64,000 bases of DNA from Rhodospirillaceae bacterium (GCA_002713365.1 PASR01000008.1:396363-460362); one strand, 5' to 3'. Shown: positions 1 to 10,167, numbered from the stretch's first letter. Program-made: numbers and translations. The notes: a model not told the origin generated them from the letters alone.

Positions 1-79
1 GAATATCGCGAACAAAACCAAGTACCCGGCTTCCCATGGTCCAACTACCAATTGTAGCGATCGATCTAAAAAGGGCCAT
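1..79 (-). CDS. murJ: MurJ lipid II flippase, N-terminal fragment
   Basis: The minus strand from position 79 to the window edge reads 26 codons. They begin MALFRSIATIGSWTMGSR and continue VLGFVRDI, the N-terminus typical of MurJ/MviN. MurJ flips lipid II across the inner membrane for peptidoglycan synthesis. The ATG lies 64 bp downstream of the glnD stop on the same strand, and glnD-murJ adjacency is common in alphaproteobacteria. No clear Shine-Dalgarno sequence is visible. The rest of the gene is outside the window, so integrity cannot be judged. Identity rests on a short but distinctive segment. Confidence 0.8.
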   Translation of the reverse strand, partial: MALFRSIATIGSWTMGSRVLGFVRDI

Positions 80-143
80 ATCAAGGCTAATAAAGGTAAA
101 TTAGGGCCAGGGAAAGGCAAGGCAGATATATTTTTACTAATTA

Positions 144-2906
144 CTATTCAGCTGCCGCCTTTTGCGGGGGATTACCATCATCAGAATCGTGTATTGCCCT
201 AAGCAATTCATCATGTATTTTTTTTGATCTACCTTTGTGTGTTACCTTCATCCCAAAACCGTCTTTAACATAAAAAACATCTACTGCTCGCTCTCCATAA
301 GTAGATATTTTAGATGATGATATTTGTAGCGATAGAGAGTATAAAACTCTTGTAACAGAGAATAAAAATCCAGGACGATCTCGCCCGTTAATTTCGATTA
401 CCGTATGGGTAGCACTTGCTTGATTATCAATGATAACTCGAGGTGCCACGGTAAAGACACGAGTTCGTGCGGCTATAAACATATGTTCAGTCTGAATTTC
501 ACCAAGCTTTGTCTCACCGGCAATAGACTTTTCAACTTGCAATTCCATACGACTTAATGCTGAGGGCTCATCAAACGCTCGATCATTGAAATCTTGCAAT
601 CGGAAAACATCCAACGCCATACCTTGGGGAGTAGTAAATATTTTTGCATCAACAACATTGGCACCGACTGCCGCAAATGCTCCAGCAATCAAAGAAAATA
701 ATCCTGGATGGTCCTGGGTATATATTGTTACTTCTGTGACATCGAGGTCATTAACAACCCGACTCTCAATAGATAAAAGCTTCCCTGAAACTTCCGCGGC
801 ACGCATCAAATAAGCCTGCCTTACCAAAGTATCAACATCAAATGTCAACCAATATCCAGGATAACCCCTACTTAGGTGAACCTCTATATCTTTTTCTGAC
901 CAATCATTTAGACGTGCGCGAAGGGACTCCTTAGCAATATCAACACGCCTATTATCGGTATGGTTTAATTGACTGCCAGATAAAACATCCGCAGTAGAAT
1001 AATAAAGTTCACGAAGCAATTCAGCTTTCCAATTATTCCATACAGTTGGCCCAGTCGCGCGCATATCAACTACAGTAAGACAGAGCAATAACCTTAAACG
1101 TTCAAGCGACTGAACCAAATTGGCAAAATCACTAATAGTTTTGCTATCTGACAAATCCCGTTTCTGAGCAACATTACTAAAAGACAAGTGCTGCTTCACC
1201 AGCCATTCAACTGTTTCAGTTTCCTCAGAATTAAGGCCTAGCCGAGGACAAACCTTCCTTGCAACCTGAGCTCCAATTTCTGAATGATTACCCCCCCGCC
1301 CTTTAGCTATATCATGTAAAAGAACAGATACATACAATGCCTTACGTGATCCAACCATGGGTAGGACCTCACTTACTAGGGGATGTTCTGTGCGTCTTTC
1401 TCCCCTTTCTATTGACGCCAACAAACCAATAGCCTGGATAGTATGTTCATCAACTGTATATACGTGGTACATGTCATGCTGGGTCTGACCAACTACTCTA
1501 CCAAAGTCAGGTAAAAATCTTCCTAATACCCCAGCTTCACTCATGCGTGTTAACGCTATTTCAGGTTCATTCTGGGAAGTCATTATTTCTATAAATAATC
1601 GGTTAGCTTCCGGGTCTTTCTGCAGCTTAGTATCTAATTTGCGTAAGTTTTGCGTCATTAGACGTAACGCATGCGGATGTATGTCCAGCCCTTGCTGCTG
1701 TCCAACGTAAAAAAGCCGTATCATAGACAAAGGTTCTCTTTCAAACATCTTATCATCACTAACCGTTAAACGGTCGCGATCCAGACTGAAACCTTGGAGA
1801 TCTCGTGGCAAACCAAAACGTGGCATTTTAATAAAAGGTTTCCTAACGCTATCAGCTTCAATAGAGGCACAAAAAATACGAGTTAGATCTCCAATGTCTT
1901 TAGCTACAAGGTAGTAGTGTTTCATAAACCGTTCTACACCACTAGCTCCTGCGCGATCAGAATAATTCATTCGTTTAGCCAATTTAGACTGCAAATCAAA
2001 AGTTAAGCGATCTTCAGACCGCCCTGCCAAATAATGGAGATGGAATCGGACTGTCCAGAGAAAGTTATGGTCCTTAGCAAAGTTTTTTGCCTCAACTGCC
2101 GACAGCACCCTATTAGATACAAGATCGCCTACCGTACTTGCTTGATATGTGTATTTTGCAATCCAAAACAAAGTTTGAAGATCTCGTAAACCGCCCTTAC
2201 CGTCCTTTACATTAGGCTCAACAAGATACCTACTATCTCCAAGTTTTTTATGCCTAAAGTCTCTTTCTGCTAATTTACCTTCCACAAAATCAAGGGCACT
2301 ACCAGCAACTATACGGTCCTGAAAACTCTTACGAAAACTTAAAAAAAGTTCCTGGTCACCCCACAAATAACGCGCCTCAAGAAGTGCTGTTTTAATAGTA
2401 AGGTCTTGCCTGGCCAGTCGCACACAATCGTCTGTAGAGCGAGTAGAGTGACCGACTTTAATTCCTAGATCCCACAGTAGATACAAAATATACTCGACTA
2501 TTTGTTCGCCACGGGGCGTTTGTTTGTATGGAAATAAAAAAAGTAAATCTATATCTGAAAACGGAGCCAACTCTCTTCTGCCATATCCGCCCACTGCTAC
2601 TATCGATAGACGATCAGCACTAGTAGGATTTGCAGATGGATATTCCTCCTCAGCAATATCATATGAAATACGTATTAGCTGATCGAATAGAAAGGACAGG
2701 TTTTCTGCTGTTTTTATTCCATTTGATCTAGAACTGTCGAACTGTGTGCGAATTTCTTTCCGACCACAATTCAAGGCATCACGTAACTTATTCAAAACAG
2801 TCTTTCGACGCTCCGATTCATTCCCCGCGGCAGCTCGCAACGTCGAGATCTCTTCATATAGAAGAGCACGGTTAATAATTTTACGATGAAGTTTTGTTTC
2901 GGTCAT
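144..2906 (-). CDS. glnD: GlnD, bifunctional [protein-PII] uridylyltransferase / uridylyl-removing enzyme
   Basis: Senses glutamine and uridylylates or deuridylylates PII proteins to control nitrogen assimilation in the cytosol. The 920-residue product has the family architecture. A nucleotidyltransferase domain carries GGYGR (about 106-110) followed by the metal-binding DID (118-120). An HD phosphohydrolase domain has HDIAKGRGGNH near 530. Two C-terminal ACT domains follow at about 720-800 and 830-900, the second with the DRPG motif. The length is normal for GlnD. It lies between an MFS gene (136 bp upstream) and murJ (64 bp downstream), all on the minus strand with mutS, so it is probably part of a mutS-to-murJ transcription unit. 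Confidence 0.96.
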   Translation of the reverse strand: MTETKLHRKIINRALLYEEISTLRAAAGNESERRKTVLNKLRDALNCGRKEIRTQFDSSRSNGIKTAENLSFLFDQLIRISYDIAEEEYPSANPTSADRLSIVAVGGYGRRELAPFSDIDLLFLFPYKQTPRGEQIVEYILYLLWDLGIKVGHSTRSTDDCVRLARQDLTIKTALLEARYLWGDQELFLSFRKSFQDRIVAGSALDFVEGKLAERDFRHKKLGDSRYLVEPNVKDGKGGLRDLQTLFWIAKYTYQASTVGDLVSNRVLSAVEAKNFAKDHNFLWTVRFHLHYLAGRSEDRLTFDLQSKLAKRMNYSDRAGASGVERFMKHYYLVAKDIGDLTRIFCASIEADSVRKPFIKMPRFGLPRDLQGFSLDRDRLTVSDDKMFEREPLSMIRLFYVGQQQGLDIHPHALRLMTQNLRKLDTKLQKDPEANRLFIEIMTSQNEPEIALTRMSEAGVLGRFLPDFGRVVGQTQHDMYHVYTVDEHTIQAIGLLASIERGERRTEHPLVSEVLPMVGSRKALYVSVLLHDIAKGRGGNHSEIGAQVARKVCPRLGLNSEETETVEWLVKQHLSFSNVAQKRDLSDSKTISDFANLVQSLERLRLLLCLTVVDMRATGPTVWNNWKAELLRELYYSTADVLSGSQLNHTDNRRVDIAKESLRARLNDWSEKDIEVHLSRGYPGYWLTFDVDTLVRQAYLMRAAEVSGKLLSIESRVVNDLDVTEVTIYTQDHPGLFSLIAGAFAAVGANVVDAKIFTTPQGMALDVFRLQDFNDRAFDEPSALSRMELQVEKSIAGETKLGEIQTEHMFIAARTRVFTVAPRVIIDNQASATHTVIEINGRDRPGFLFSVTRVLYSLSLQISSSKISTYGERAVDVFYVKDGFGMKVTHKGRSKKIHDELLRAIHDSDDGNPPQKAAAE

Positions 2907-3042
2907 AAATAAGCCATTAATGAAAATTATGAATTACTTTTGCAGCTCTTTCTAAGCTCACAACCAGATAATACAGACCAAAAATTAGTACACTTAACAT
3001 TTAATTGCACCCCATTGATATAGTATACATCAATGCAAATTA

Positions 3043-4311
3043 TTATAAATCTTTCGGTTCCTCCAATAAGCTCTGCAAACGTAATCTTCTAGAATTACCT
3101 ATGGCGTATGCCAAAAGCCCTATCGCGGCACCTATTGCAACTGGCCATGACAAACCCGTTGAATCAGCTACCCAACCCATAAGCAATGCCCCTAATGCCG
3201 GTCCTGAGCGAAATACCATACCAAACAAACTTAAAACCCGCCCACGCATTTTATCTGGCACTGAAAGTTGGATAAGTTGTTGTGTTGCTATACCACAACT
3301 CGTCATACTAAATCCTAGTATAGATAAACATATTAAAGCGAGTGGCAACCAACTAATTAATGCAAAAAGTAATGCGGCTCCTCCGCCAAAAATACCTGAC
3401 ATCAGAGCAATTCTAGTTATTCCACCGCGATTCCCCTGGCGAAGCATCCATATTGCCCCGCACATTGCTCCAACGCCGACGGAAGAAACCATCATAGAAT
3501 AACCGCCAACGCCAAGTCCGTAAACAATATCGGCGAATCCTGGCATTAGTTCAGTTAATGGACGTATTCCTATGCCTAAAAGTAATAATAGCAAGAGCAT
3601 CGGCGCTATACCAGGGTGTGTAAGCCCATAACGCATTCCCTCTATCATATCAGTAAATATGCTGGCTCGCTCATGTCTAAGATCTACTGAGGTAGGTACA
3701 TTAATAGCTAGTAATGCCCAAACCATAATACCAGCAGCAAACACCGTGAATGAAAATGCTAAACCCGGACCACCTAAGGTTAATAGGCCACTAGCTAAGG
3801 CAGGGCCTATAAATTGAGCTGTATTGAAAATACTAGAATTTAAAGCAATTGCTATCGGAATTTCTTCCCTAGGAACTAAATTTGGCATGAGAGATAAACG
3901 AACTGGCTGCCAGAAACCAAAAGTCATTCCACGAAATAAAGCTAAAAAGAATAGCAACCAGATAGTTATCAGCCCCGAAAACGTCAAGACTGCCAATATT
4001 AACGAAACAACACATAGTGCCGCTTGTGTAGCGACGCTTATTTTTCGGCGATCAAAACGATCGGCGAGAACGCCACCAAAAGGCCCCAACAATAGAACTG
4101 GTAGAGAATCAGCAGCTGCGATTGCTCCCAACCAAAAAGCAGAACCTGTTAGTTCCCACGCCAGCCAACCGATTGCAACACGAGTTACCCATACACCGAT
4201 AACGCTAGGTATGTGGCCTATCAAATAAATACTAAAACTATGATGGCGCATAACTTGTTCAACAGCCCCGAAACCAGCAAGAGCTAATAAGCGCAATAAA
4301 AATTTAGACAT
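3043..4311 (-). CDS. MFS transporter, MFS_3 (EntS-like) family exporter
   Basis: A 422-residue, strongly hydrophobic protein with about 12 predicted membrane segments and the loop motif [12 protein letters not shown] after the second helix (MFS motif A). The pattern fits the MFS_3 group that includes the enterobactin exporter EntS; the substrate cannot be read from the sequence. The start overlaps the mutS stop by 8 bp, suggesting translational coupling. An internal ATG at codon 21 (position 4251) would also give a sensible N-terminus. It sits between mutS and glnD, which are often direct neighbours in related genomes, so it may be an insertion into that unit. Confidence 0.88.
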   Translation of the reverse strand: MSKFLLRLLALAGFGAVEQVMRHHSFSIYLIGHIPSVIGVWVTRVAIGWLAWELTGSAFWLGAIAAADSLPVLLLGPFGGVLADRFDRRKISVATQAALCVVSLILAVLTFSGLITIWLLFFLALFRGMTFGFWQPVRLSLMPNLVPREEIPIAIALNSSIFNTAQFIGPALASGLLTLGGPGLAFSFTVFAAGIMVWALLAINVPTSVDLRHERASIFTDMIEGMRYGLTHPGIAPMLLLLLLLGIGIRPLTELMPGFADIVYGLGVGGYSMMVSSVGVGAMCGAIWMLRQGNRGGITRIALMSGIFGGGAALLFALISWLPLALICLSILGFSMTSCGIATQQLIQLSVPDKMRGRVLSLFGMVFRSGPALGALLMGWVADSTGLSWPVAIGAAIGLLAYAIGNSRRLRLQSLLEEPKDL

Positions 4312-7078
4312 CTAATGCAGCTTTTAGACGATATATAAGCTCAAGAGCATCACGGGGGGTTAATTCATCGGCAGAAACACTTTTAAGTAATGTGTATATT
4401 GGATCTTCTTGTTCTTTTTTATCGTTGCTGGGAGAAGTAGTGGTTTTAAACAATGGTAGATCATCCACTAACCTGCTTAACGATATACGCTGCTCACCGC
4501 TCTCTAGAAGCTTTAATACTTCTTCCGCTCGCTTTAAAACATCATCTGGTAAACCAGCCAATCTTCCGACGTGAATACCATAGGAACGATCGGCATTTCC
4601 TTCCACCACTTCATGCATAAATACTACGTCACCCTTCCATTCCTTAACACGCATAGTACGACAAACTAGGTTTTCAAGGCGCTTAGAGAGATCCGTTAGC
4701 TCATGAAAGTGAGTAGCAAACAATGTTCTGCATCTATTTAAATTATGTAGTTGTTCTATGGTGGCCCAAGCAATAGAAAGCCCATCGAAGGTCGCGGTAC
4801 CACGTCCAATTTCGTCTAATATTACTAAACTTCGATCGCTAGCTTGGTTAAGGATGGCTGCTGTCTCAACCATCTCAACCATAAAGGTTGCCCTCCCTTG
4901 CGCCAAATCATCAGCTGCCCCAACTCTGCTAAAAAGTCTATCAACCACCCCAATTACTGCCTCACTTGCGGGCACATAAGAGCCGATCTGTGCCATCAAC
5001 ATAATTAATGCATTTTGTCTCAGAAATGTGCTCTTCCCAGCCATATTTGGACCAGTTAACAGCCATAACCTGCCGTTCTTAGGCTCATCGGTCAGATTGC
5101 AGTTATTAGGGATGAAAGAGCCCGCACCCTCATAAAGAGATGACTCAACAACGGGGTGTCGTCCCTCAATAATATTGAAATCTTTGTTATCTTGTACTTT
5201 TGGGCAACAATAATTATTATTAATAGCCAAATCAGCTAAACCAGTCGCAACGTCTATTGAAGCCAAAGCTCTTGCTGCCATTATTATAAAATTTGAACAC
5301 GAAAGAATTTCGTTTACAATTTTTGCATAAATATCTAACTCAATTACCAGTGCTCTTTCAGCAGCTTTTGAAATCTGCTCCTCTAATTCTGATAATTCTA
5401 CATTTGTAAATCTCACGGCATTAGACATGGTTTGACGATGTAGTAGGCCGTGTTGCTCCGCAAGGTTGGCTTTCCCATCCTCCATTAGTTTCTCAGCCTG
5501 AGCGGCAGTAACTTCTATAAAATATCCAAGAACATTATTATGTCTAATTTTCAGTGTGCTTATTTCTGTTTGATCCGCAAAACGTTGTTGTAAGTTTGCA
5601 ATCGTTTTGCGGCTGGCATCACGAAGTTGTATTTGTTCATCTAAAATCTCAGAGTAACCTGGTGCAATAAAGCCTCCATCACGTGTATGTATTGGTAAAG
5701 AATCATTTAAAGCCAGCTCTAAATTTTCAACTATTTTATGGTGATCTCCTAGTTGATCACGGAGATGTACTAATTCACCCAAACCGATAGAAGATGAAAT
5801 ATGTTCTCCTAATAATATTACTATTTCTCCTGCAGATTCTAAGCCGGCGCGCAATGTCGATAGATCACGAGGACCCCCGCGCCCTAAACTTAGACGAGAT
5901 AATGATCTCTCAATGTCTGGGCACTTACGAAGAGAAATACGAATATCTTCACGTAGCTTGGAAGACTGGACAAATGAAGAGACTAAGTTCAAGCGTGATG
6001 ATATTTCAATTACATTTGTCAAAGGTGTAGTAAGGCGTTCAGCCAGTAGGCGGGCCCCAGCTCCCGTTAAAGTCTTGTCAATAGCCTCAAGAAGAGAGCC
6101 CTTGCGATTTCCAGAGAGTGTTTTTGTAAGCTCTAGGTTTCTTCGCGTTGCCAAGTCAATTTCCATAACCCCTCCCGCACTTCCTAAAGGAGGCAAGATT
6201 TTTGGTGAAGACAAAAGAGGTTGGCTATCTAACTGAGTAATAAACAAATAATCGAGTAACGCTCCAGTAGCAGCCATCATTGCTCGGTTAATATTGCCCA
6301 GTGAATCTAGGGTTGTTAAACTATAATAATCTTTAATTCGTCGTTCCGCATTAATAGAATCAAAGCGAGCGTCGGGTAATGGCGTTATTACCTCACAAAG
6401 TTGGGATAAAGATTTATAAAAATTATTATTTTCAGTAAATCCTTCAGGCAGTAATAACTCTCCTGGTGCAACACGTGCTAAGGCTGAAGATAGGTTAATA
6501 TTATTATGGTCATTCTTTCCCAAAGACTGGATCCATATTTCGCTGGTCGACATGTCCAACCACGACAAGCCCAACTCACCGCCTGATATTCCTACAGCAG
6601 CTAAATAATTATGCTGTCTAGCGTCTAATAAAACTTCTTCGCTAAGGGTCCCAGGCGTTACTATCCGAACTACTTCGCGACGTACAATAGATTTCGATCC
6701 TCGTTTTTTCGCAAGCTTGGGATCTTCGACTTGTTCACAAACTGCTACTCGATGCCCCGCCTTAATTAACTTAGGAAGATACTGTTCGGCTGCATGAACT
6801 GGGACTCCTGCCATAGGTACCGGCGTTCCATCCTGATGACCTCTTTTAGTAAGGGCGATATCTAACGCCTCAGAAGCCACAACTGCATCTTCAAAAAATA
6901 ATTCATAGAAATCCCCCATACGAAAAAAAAGCAAGCACTCGGGGTGATCTGATTTAGCTTTATGCCATTGCTCAAACATCGGGGTTGTACCTTTTTTGTC
7001 TTTAGGTACAGACTCTCCTCCCTCTGAACTTTGGGAATGGCTAGTGTTGGTTCTTTTATCTTTTAGAGGTATAGACAT
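4304..7078 (-). CDS. mutS: MutS, DNA mismatch recognition ATPase
   Basis: Recognises base mismatches and small loops and starts mismatch repair with MutL. The 924-residue protein has the mismatch-wedging motif FYE at about 57-59 within MGDFYELF. The Walker [10 protein letters not shown] is near 675, the Walker B region is [11 protein letters not shown], and the C-terminal helix-turn-helix region ends in a LYRLKA-type tail. An N-terminal extension of about 30 polar residues precedes the usual TPMFEQW start, so translation might begin downstream of 7078, although ATG 7078 is the first in frame. Transcribed divergently from phoR across a 139-bp gap. Confidence 0.97.
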   Translation of the reverse strand: MSIPLKDKRTNTSHSQSSEGGESVPKDKKGTTPMFEQWHKAKSDHPECLLFFRMGDFYELFFEDAVVASEALDIALTKRGHQDGTPVPMAGVPVHAAEQYLPKLIKAGHRVAVCEQVEDPKLAKKRGSKSIVRREVVRIVTPGTLSEEVLLDARQHNYLAAVGISGGELGLSWLDMSTSEIWIQSLGKNDHNNINLSSALARVAPGELLLPEGFTENNNFYKSLSQLCEVITPLPDARFDSINAERRIKDYYSLTTLDSLGNINRAMMAATGALLDYLFITQLDSQPLLSSPKILPPLGSAGGVMEIDLATRRNLELTKTLSGNRKGSLLEAIDKTLTGAGARLLAERLTTPLTNVIEISSRLNLVSSFVQSSKLREDIRISLRKCPDIERSLSRLSLGRGGPRDLSTLRAGLESAGEIVILLGEHISSSIGLGELVHLRDQLGDHHKIVENLELALNDSLPIHTRDGGFIAPGYSEILDEQIQLRDASRKTIANLQQRFADQTEISTLKIRHNNVLGYFIEVTAAQAEKLMEDGKANLAEQHGLLHRQTMSNAVRFTNVELSELEEQISKAAERALVIELDIYAKIVNEILSCSNFIIMAARALASIDVATGLADLAINNNYCCPKVQDNKDFNIIEGRHPVVESSLYEGAGSFIPNNCNLTDEPKNGRLWLLTGPNMAGKSTFLRQNALIMLMAQIGSYVPASEAVIGVVDRLFSRVGAADDLAQGRATFMVEMVETAAILNQASDRSLVILDEIGRGTATFDGLSIAWATIEQLHNLNRCRTLFATHFHELTDLSKRLENLVCRTMRVKEWKGDVVFMHEVVEGNADRSYGIHVGRLAGLPDDVLKRAEEVLKLLESGEQRISLSRLVDDLPLFKTTTSPSNDKKEQEDPIYTLLKSVSADELTPRDALELIYRLKAALDV

Positions 7079-7217
7079 AGTGAATTCACAATATATAACC
7101 AGAAATCCATTGCAGAAAGAATCTTTTCAAAAAGTTGGTAAAAATTTTAAGCAACAGAGAAAATTATGTTTATGCTAAGTTTAACCATACACTTATAAAG
7201 CTGCTTAGTATCGTAAA

Positions 7218-8612
7218 ATGGAAAAACCTAAAATAACCCATATACTAGCAGGTACTGCAACTATTTCCTTACCTATTTTGGTATTACTAATTTTTTTAGT
7301 AGGAATAGAAGAATTAGCTTTTAGCTCAGCAATAATAGCAGGGTTTATAGGAATTATTACATGTATAATAATTATAACCCTGCAAACTCTTAGAATAAAG
7401 AAAATACAGAACTTTGTTGAAAAAGACTTGGTTTTAAAAGAGTTGGAGATTAAGCAAACTGCATTTGACGCAGGCAGCGGTCCGATTGGTGAACTGATAT
7501 CAGCAACGCTGAGAGTTGAAAGAAAGTGGATAAACGAACGTAAAACTCTAAAAGCAGGCCTGCTATCGGCTGCTAATCTTTTCGACGCTCTTCCAGACCC
7601 TCTAGTCACTCTGGATCATCAAGCTCGCCTTGTGTATGCCAATGCTGCCGCAAGAACTTTGTTAGCGGAGAATAAACCAGATATTGATCTGCGTGGTAAT
7701 GATATATCATCCATTCTTAGACAACCACTCGTTCTTGAAGCAGTTCAAGATGTGCTAGATGGGGCAAAAACACGTTATATAGAGTTTAAATTTGCAGAAA
7801 AAATAGAACTGACTTTTGAAGCTCGTATTGAAGCGATTTCTGCAGCAGATAAGGAGGAAAATGACGCTGTTATTTTATTATTATTACGCGACGTGACCTC
7901 ACAAAAACTAAATGAAGAATCTCGGGCAGACTTTGTTGCAAATGTTAGCCATGAGCTACGGACACCATTGACATCACTAATTGGGTTTATTGAAACCTTA
8001 AGAGAATCTGCAAAAAATGATCCAAATGCCCGTGAGAGATTTCTATCACTTATGGCAACTCAATCAGATAGAATGGCGAGGCTTGTTAATGACTTACTAT
8101 CCTTATCCAGGATAGAAATGAATGTACATGATAATCCTGCCAAATCTGTAGATCTAAGAAAAGTGATAGAAAACGTAATAGATATGCTTGCCCCACAAGC
8201 CAAACAAAGAAGCATAACCATTGAAGCCGACCTTAGAAATATAACCAGCCCTATAATAGGAGATTCAGACGAACTCTTACAGTTATTTCAAAACTTGATA
8301 GAAAACTCCATTAAATACGCCAACAAAAAATCAATTGTTAGAATAACTTCTAATTGTAATATTAAAGCGTGCTCAATATCAGTAATTGACGAAAGTAATG
8401 GTATACCTAGAGAACATATTACTCGTTTAACTGAGAGATTCTATAGAATAGATACAGCACGGTCACGTGAACTCGGAGGCACAGGATTGGGTTTGGCCAT
8501 AGTTAAACATATAGTCAATCGTCATCTGGGAAAACTCAAGATAGAAAGCGTCGAAGGACAAGGAAGTACTTTTTCAGTAAGCCTTCCGATCTCTGAAGAA
8601 ACCAACTTATGA
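7218..8612 (+). CDS. phoR: PhoR, phosphate-regulon sensor histidine kinase
   Basis: Membrane histidine kinase that phosphorylates PhoB when phosphate is scarce. The 464-residue protein has two N-terminal membrane segments within about the first 55 residues, then a PAS region (about 120-220). The HisKA box is NVSHELRTPLTS with the phospho-acceptor His245, and a HATPase_c domain has its N box around QNLIENSIKYA. The G1 box reads DESNGIP (391-397) where the family normally has DxGxGI, so the first glycine is Ser393 (AGT codon). The G2 region, GGTGLGLAIVKH, is intact. PhoR lies upstream of pst rather than next to phoB. No Pho box is seen in the 139-bp gap to mutS. Confidence 0.93.
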   Translation: MEKPKITHILAGTATISLPILVLLIFLVGIEELAFSSAIIAGFIGIITCIIIITLQTLRIKKIQNFVEKDLVLKELEIKQTAFDAGSGPIGELISATLRVERKWINERKTLKAGLLSAANLFDALPDPLVTLDHQARLVYANAAARTLLAENKPDIDLRGNDISSILRQPLVLEAVQDVLDGAKTRYIEFKFAEKIELTFEARIEAISAADKEENDAVILLLLRDVTSQKLNEESRADFVANVSHELRTPLTSLIGFIETLRESAKNDPNARERFLSLMATQSDRMARLVNDLLSLSRIEMNVHDNPAKSVDLRKVIENVIDMLAPQAKQRSITIEADLRNITSPIIGDSDELLQLFQNLIENSIKYANKKSIVRITSNCNIKACSISVIDESNGIPREHITRLTERFYRIDTARSRELGGTGLGLAIVKHIVNRHLGKLKIESVEGQGSTFSVSLPISEETNL

Positions 8613-8861
8613 ATTTACCCGGTAATAAGGTAATGAAAATAGTCGGGTTATGTGTGTTGTTAAAACAACATCGGCAACACATTATTACAACATACTGCCT
8701 GTAATAGGCTTGTGATTTTACAGAAACCATTCAGAAACACAACTTCTCTAAGAAATAACCATTAGATGTTTGAAAGGGGAATTGTCCCCTGATGACAGAA
8801 CCTGTGATGGGCCAAATATTTTTATATAAAAAAGGTTTGCGTATCTCAAATAATGTGCTAA

Positions 8862-8876
8862 TGAGAATTATTATCA
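8862..8876. promoter_or_regulatory. Fur-box-like 7-1-7 inverted repeat, distal copy
   Basis: TGAGAAT-T-ATTATCA matches the 7-1-7 Fur consensus (TGATAAT-N-ATTATCA) at all but one arm base. It lies 22 bp, about two helical turns, upstream of a second perfect copy, and ends 57 bp before the porin ATG. The sequence is seen directly. Binding by Fur, or by a paralogue such as Mur or Zur, is inferred. Confidence 0.7.
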
Positions 8877-8883
8877 CTGCTAT

Positions 8884-8898
8884 TGATAATCATTATCA
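8884..8898. promoter_or_regulatory. Fur-box-like 7-1-7 inverted repeat, perfect proximal copy
   Basis: TGATAAT-C-ATTATCA is a perfect 7-1-7 palindrome identical to the classical Fur site. It ends 35 bp before the porin start codon, in the position expected for a promoter-blocking repressor site. Together with the copy at 8862-8876 it forms a tandem, same-face arrangement. Confidence 0.78.
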
Positions 8899-8933
8899 TA
8901 TCTATTAGATACTAAGCACTTGGAGATTACACG

Positions 8934-10061
8934 ATGTTAAAGAGTTCACTACTCGGGAGTACCATTCTTGCCGGAATGATTGTTTTTAGCGGAGCAGCTT
9001 CAGCTGGTTCAGTAGGCGCAGGTTCTTCTATGTTTGTAAAAATGGGTGGCACTTTCCGCCACCACCTTGCCATGCAAAGTCAAGACATAAGAGAAGGTTA
9101 TACGCGAGGATATGCTTTAAATGTTGATGAAGCTGAGCTTAAAATTTCGGCCTCAAATAAATCAGATAATGGCATCAAATACGGTATCACCGTTGAATTA
9201 AATGTTAATACTACTGATACAAAGGCCGCTGACGAAGTTTATGCTTACCTTAAAGGTGATTTTGGGCAAGTAGTAATGGGTGACCAAGACGACGTCACAG
9301 ATAAAATGGCAATTGGTGGTCATAAAGTTCTAGTCGGACGTGCTGGTTTTGATGGTGATGTAGCCGACTATTTCAACTTTGGCTCTGGTGGAACGATAGA
9401 CGGGCCAGGAGTTGATGAAACCAGCGATGCAACTAAAATTTCATATTTTTCCCCAAGAGTGAATGGATTTCAGTTTGGTGTTTCTCATACCCCTGATGAT
9501 GGAGCCAGTGGTTCTAGCTTCGGAGAAAAAGATAATGATGGTGATTATGAAAACATATGGGGCGTCGGTGGCAACTACAGTGGTAAATTTAGTGGAATGA
9601 AGGTTAAATTATCAGCTACTTATGAATTTGGTGAAAGTGAATCAAAAACTGGTGCTAAAACAGAAGGTGACCTGTCAACAATTAGCATCGGCGGTTCAGT
9701 TACATCCAATGGGTTTGGTTTTGCGGCTGGATTTGCTGATTTTGGTGACAAAGGCCAGAGCAACTCTAATATAGCCCTAGGCGAAGATTCTGGCTCACAC
9801 TGGTCTGTAGGGGCATCATATGCAAACGGACCTTATGCAATTAGTGCAGGTTACTTTGCCAGTGAAAAAGCACAGCCTTCAGGATCTGGAAGTGATACCA
9901 CCGTCGACATAATTTCTTTAGACGGCCAATATAAAGTTGCCCCTGGATATACAGTGGCAGCAAGTATTAATTTTGTTGAAGCAAAAAACATAAACGGCAC
10001 CAGCGCTGAAGTAGATAATGAAGGAACTGTTGTCATCTTAAGTAACATTTTTAAATTCTAA
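8934..10061 (+). CDS. Outer-membrane porin (general Gram-negative porin family)
   Basis: A 375-residue secreted protein with a classic signal peptide (cleavage probably after AASA, about residue 24). Many short alternating beta-strand segments rich in Gly, Asp and Ser follow, and the C-terminal NIFKF ends in the aromatic residue used by the BAM complex. It fits alphaproteobacterial 16-stranded porins of the Porin_4 type. The ATG has a good GGAG site 8 bp upstream. Two Fur-type sites precede it and a strong terminator follows, so it is a single-gene unit inside the phosphate cluster. Substrate unknown; iron-dependent regulation is inferred from the operators. Confidence 0.88.
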   Translation: MLKSSLLGSTILAGMIVFSGAASAGSVGAGSSMFVKMGGTFRHHLAMQSQDIREGYTRGYALNVDEAELKISASNKSDNGIKYGITVELNVNTTDTKAADEVYAYLKGDFGQVVMGDQDDVTDKMAIGGHKVLVGRAGFDGDVADYFNFGSGGTIDGPGVDETSDATKISYFSPRVNGFQFGVSHTPDDGASGSSFGEKDNDGDYENIWGVGGNYSGKFSGMKVKLSATYEFGESESKTGAKTEGDLSTISIGGSVTSNGFGFAAGFADFGDKGQSNSNIALGEDSGSHWSVGASYANGPYAISAGYFASEKAQPSGSGSDTTVDIISLDGQYKVAPGYTVAASINFVEAKNINGTSAEVDNEGTVVILSNIFKF

Positions 10062-10089
10062 TCAATACCTTGTCCTCATTTGACACCTT

Positions 10090-10119
10090 AACGGCATCCG
10101 TTTGATGCCGTTTTTTTTT
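10090..10119 (+). terminator. Rho-independent terminator of the porin gene
   Basis: AACGGCATC (10090-10098) pairs perfectly with GATGCCGTT (10104-10112) around a 5-base loop. A run of T to 10119 follows. It lies 28 bp after the porin stop, so it is a textbook intrinsic terminator. Confidence 0.93.
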
Positions 10120-10132
10120 GCTATTTGAGCCT

Positions 10133-10166
10133 TAGTCATAAAAATGTAATAGAAACTTGGTATATT
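10133..10166 (+). promoter_or_regulatory. Candidate PhoB-dependent promoter upstream of the arsC remnant and aqpS
   Basis: Two heptamers, TAGTCAT (10133-10139) and ATGTAAT (10144-10150), are spaced 11 bp apart with AT-rich 4-base linkers, as in the Pho box consensus CTGTCAT-N4-CTGTCAT. A TATATT hexamer (10161-10166) starts 10 bp after the second heptamer, matching the usual Pho box to -10 distance. The heptamers carry one and two mismatches, so this is suggestive. The unit resembles the repeats before pstS. Confidence 0.5.
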
Positions 10167-10167
10167 T

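Larger units (their letters stand above)
8613..8933. other. Intergenic region between phoR and porin, no gene
   Basis: 321 bp without a credible coding frame. Three symmetric elements are visible besides the Fur-type sites annotated separately. TGTTGTT (8655-8661) is separated by two bases from its complement AACAACA (8664-8670). GCCT-GTAAT-AGGC lies near 8696-8708. AGGGGA (8775-8780) pairs with TCCCCT (8785-8790) around the loop ATTG. None is followed by a long T run, so none is a convincing intrinsic terminator. The region probably holds the 3' end of the phoR transcript and the porin promoter. Confidence 0.6.

Noticed and set aside
3005-3502. Long open frames on the opposite strand of glnD, MFS, dnaJ, dnaK and others
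   Set aside because: They mirror the reading frames of well-supported genes, lack family motifs and have no ribosome sites; they are shadows.
8774-8790. AGGGGA-ATTG-TCCCCT hairpin as the phoR terminator
   Set aside because: The stem is only 6 bp and no T run follows, so it is not a convincing intrinsic terminator.
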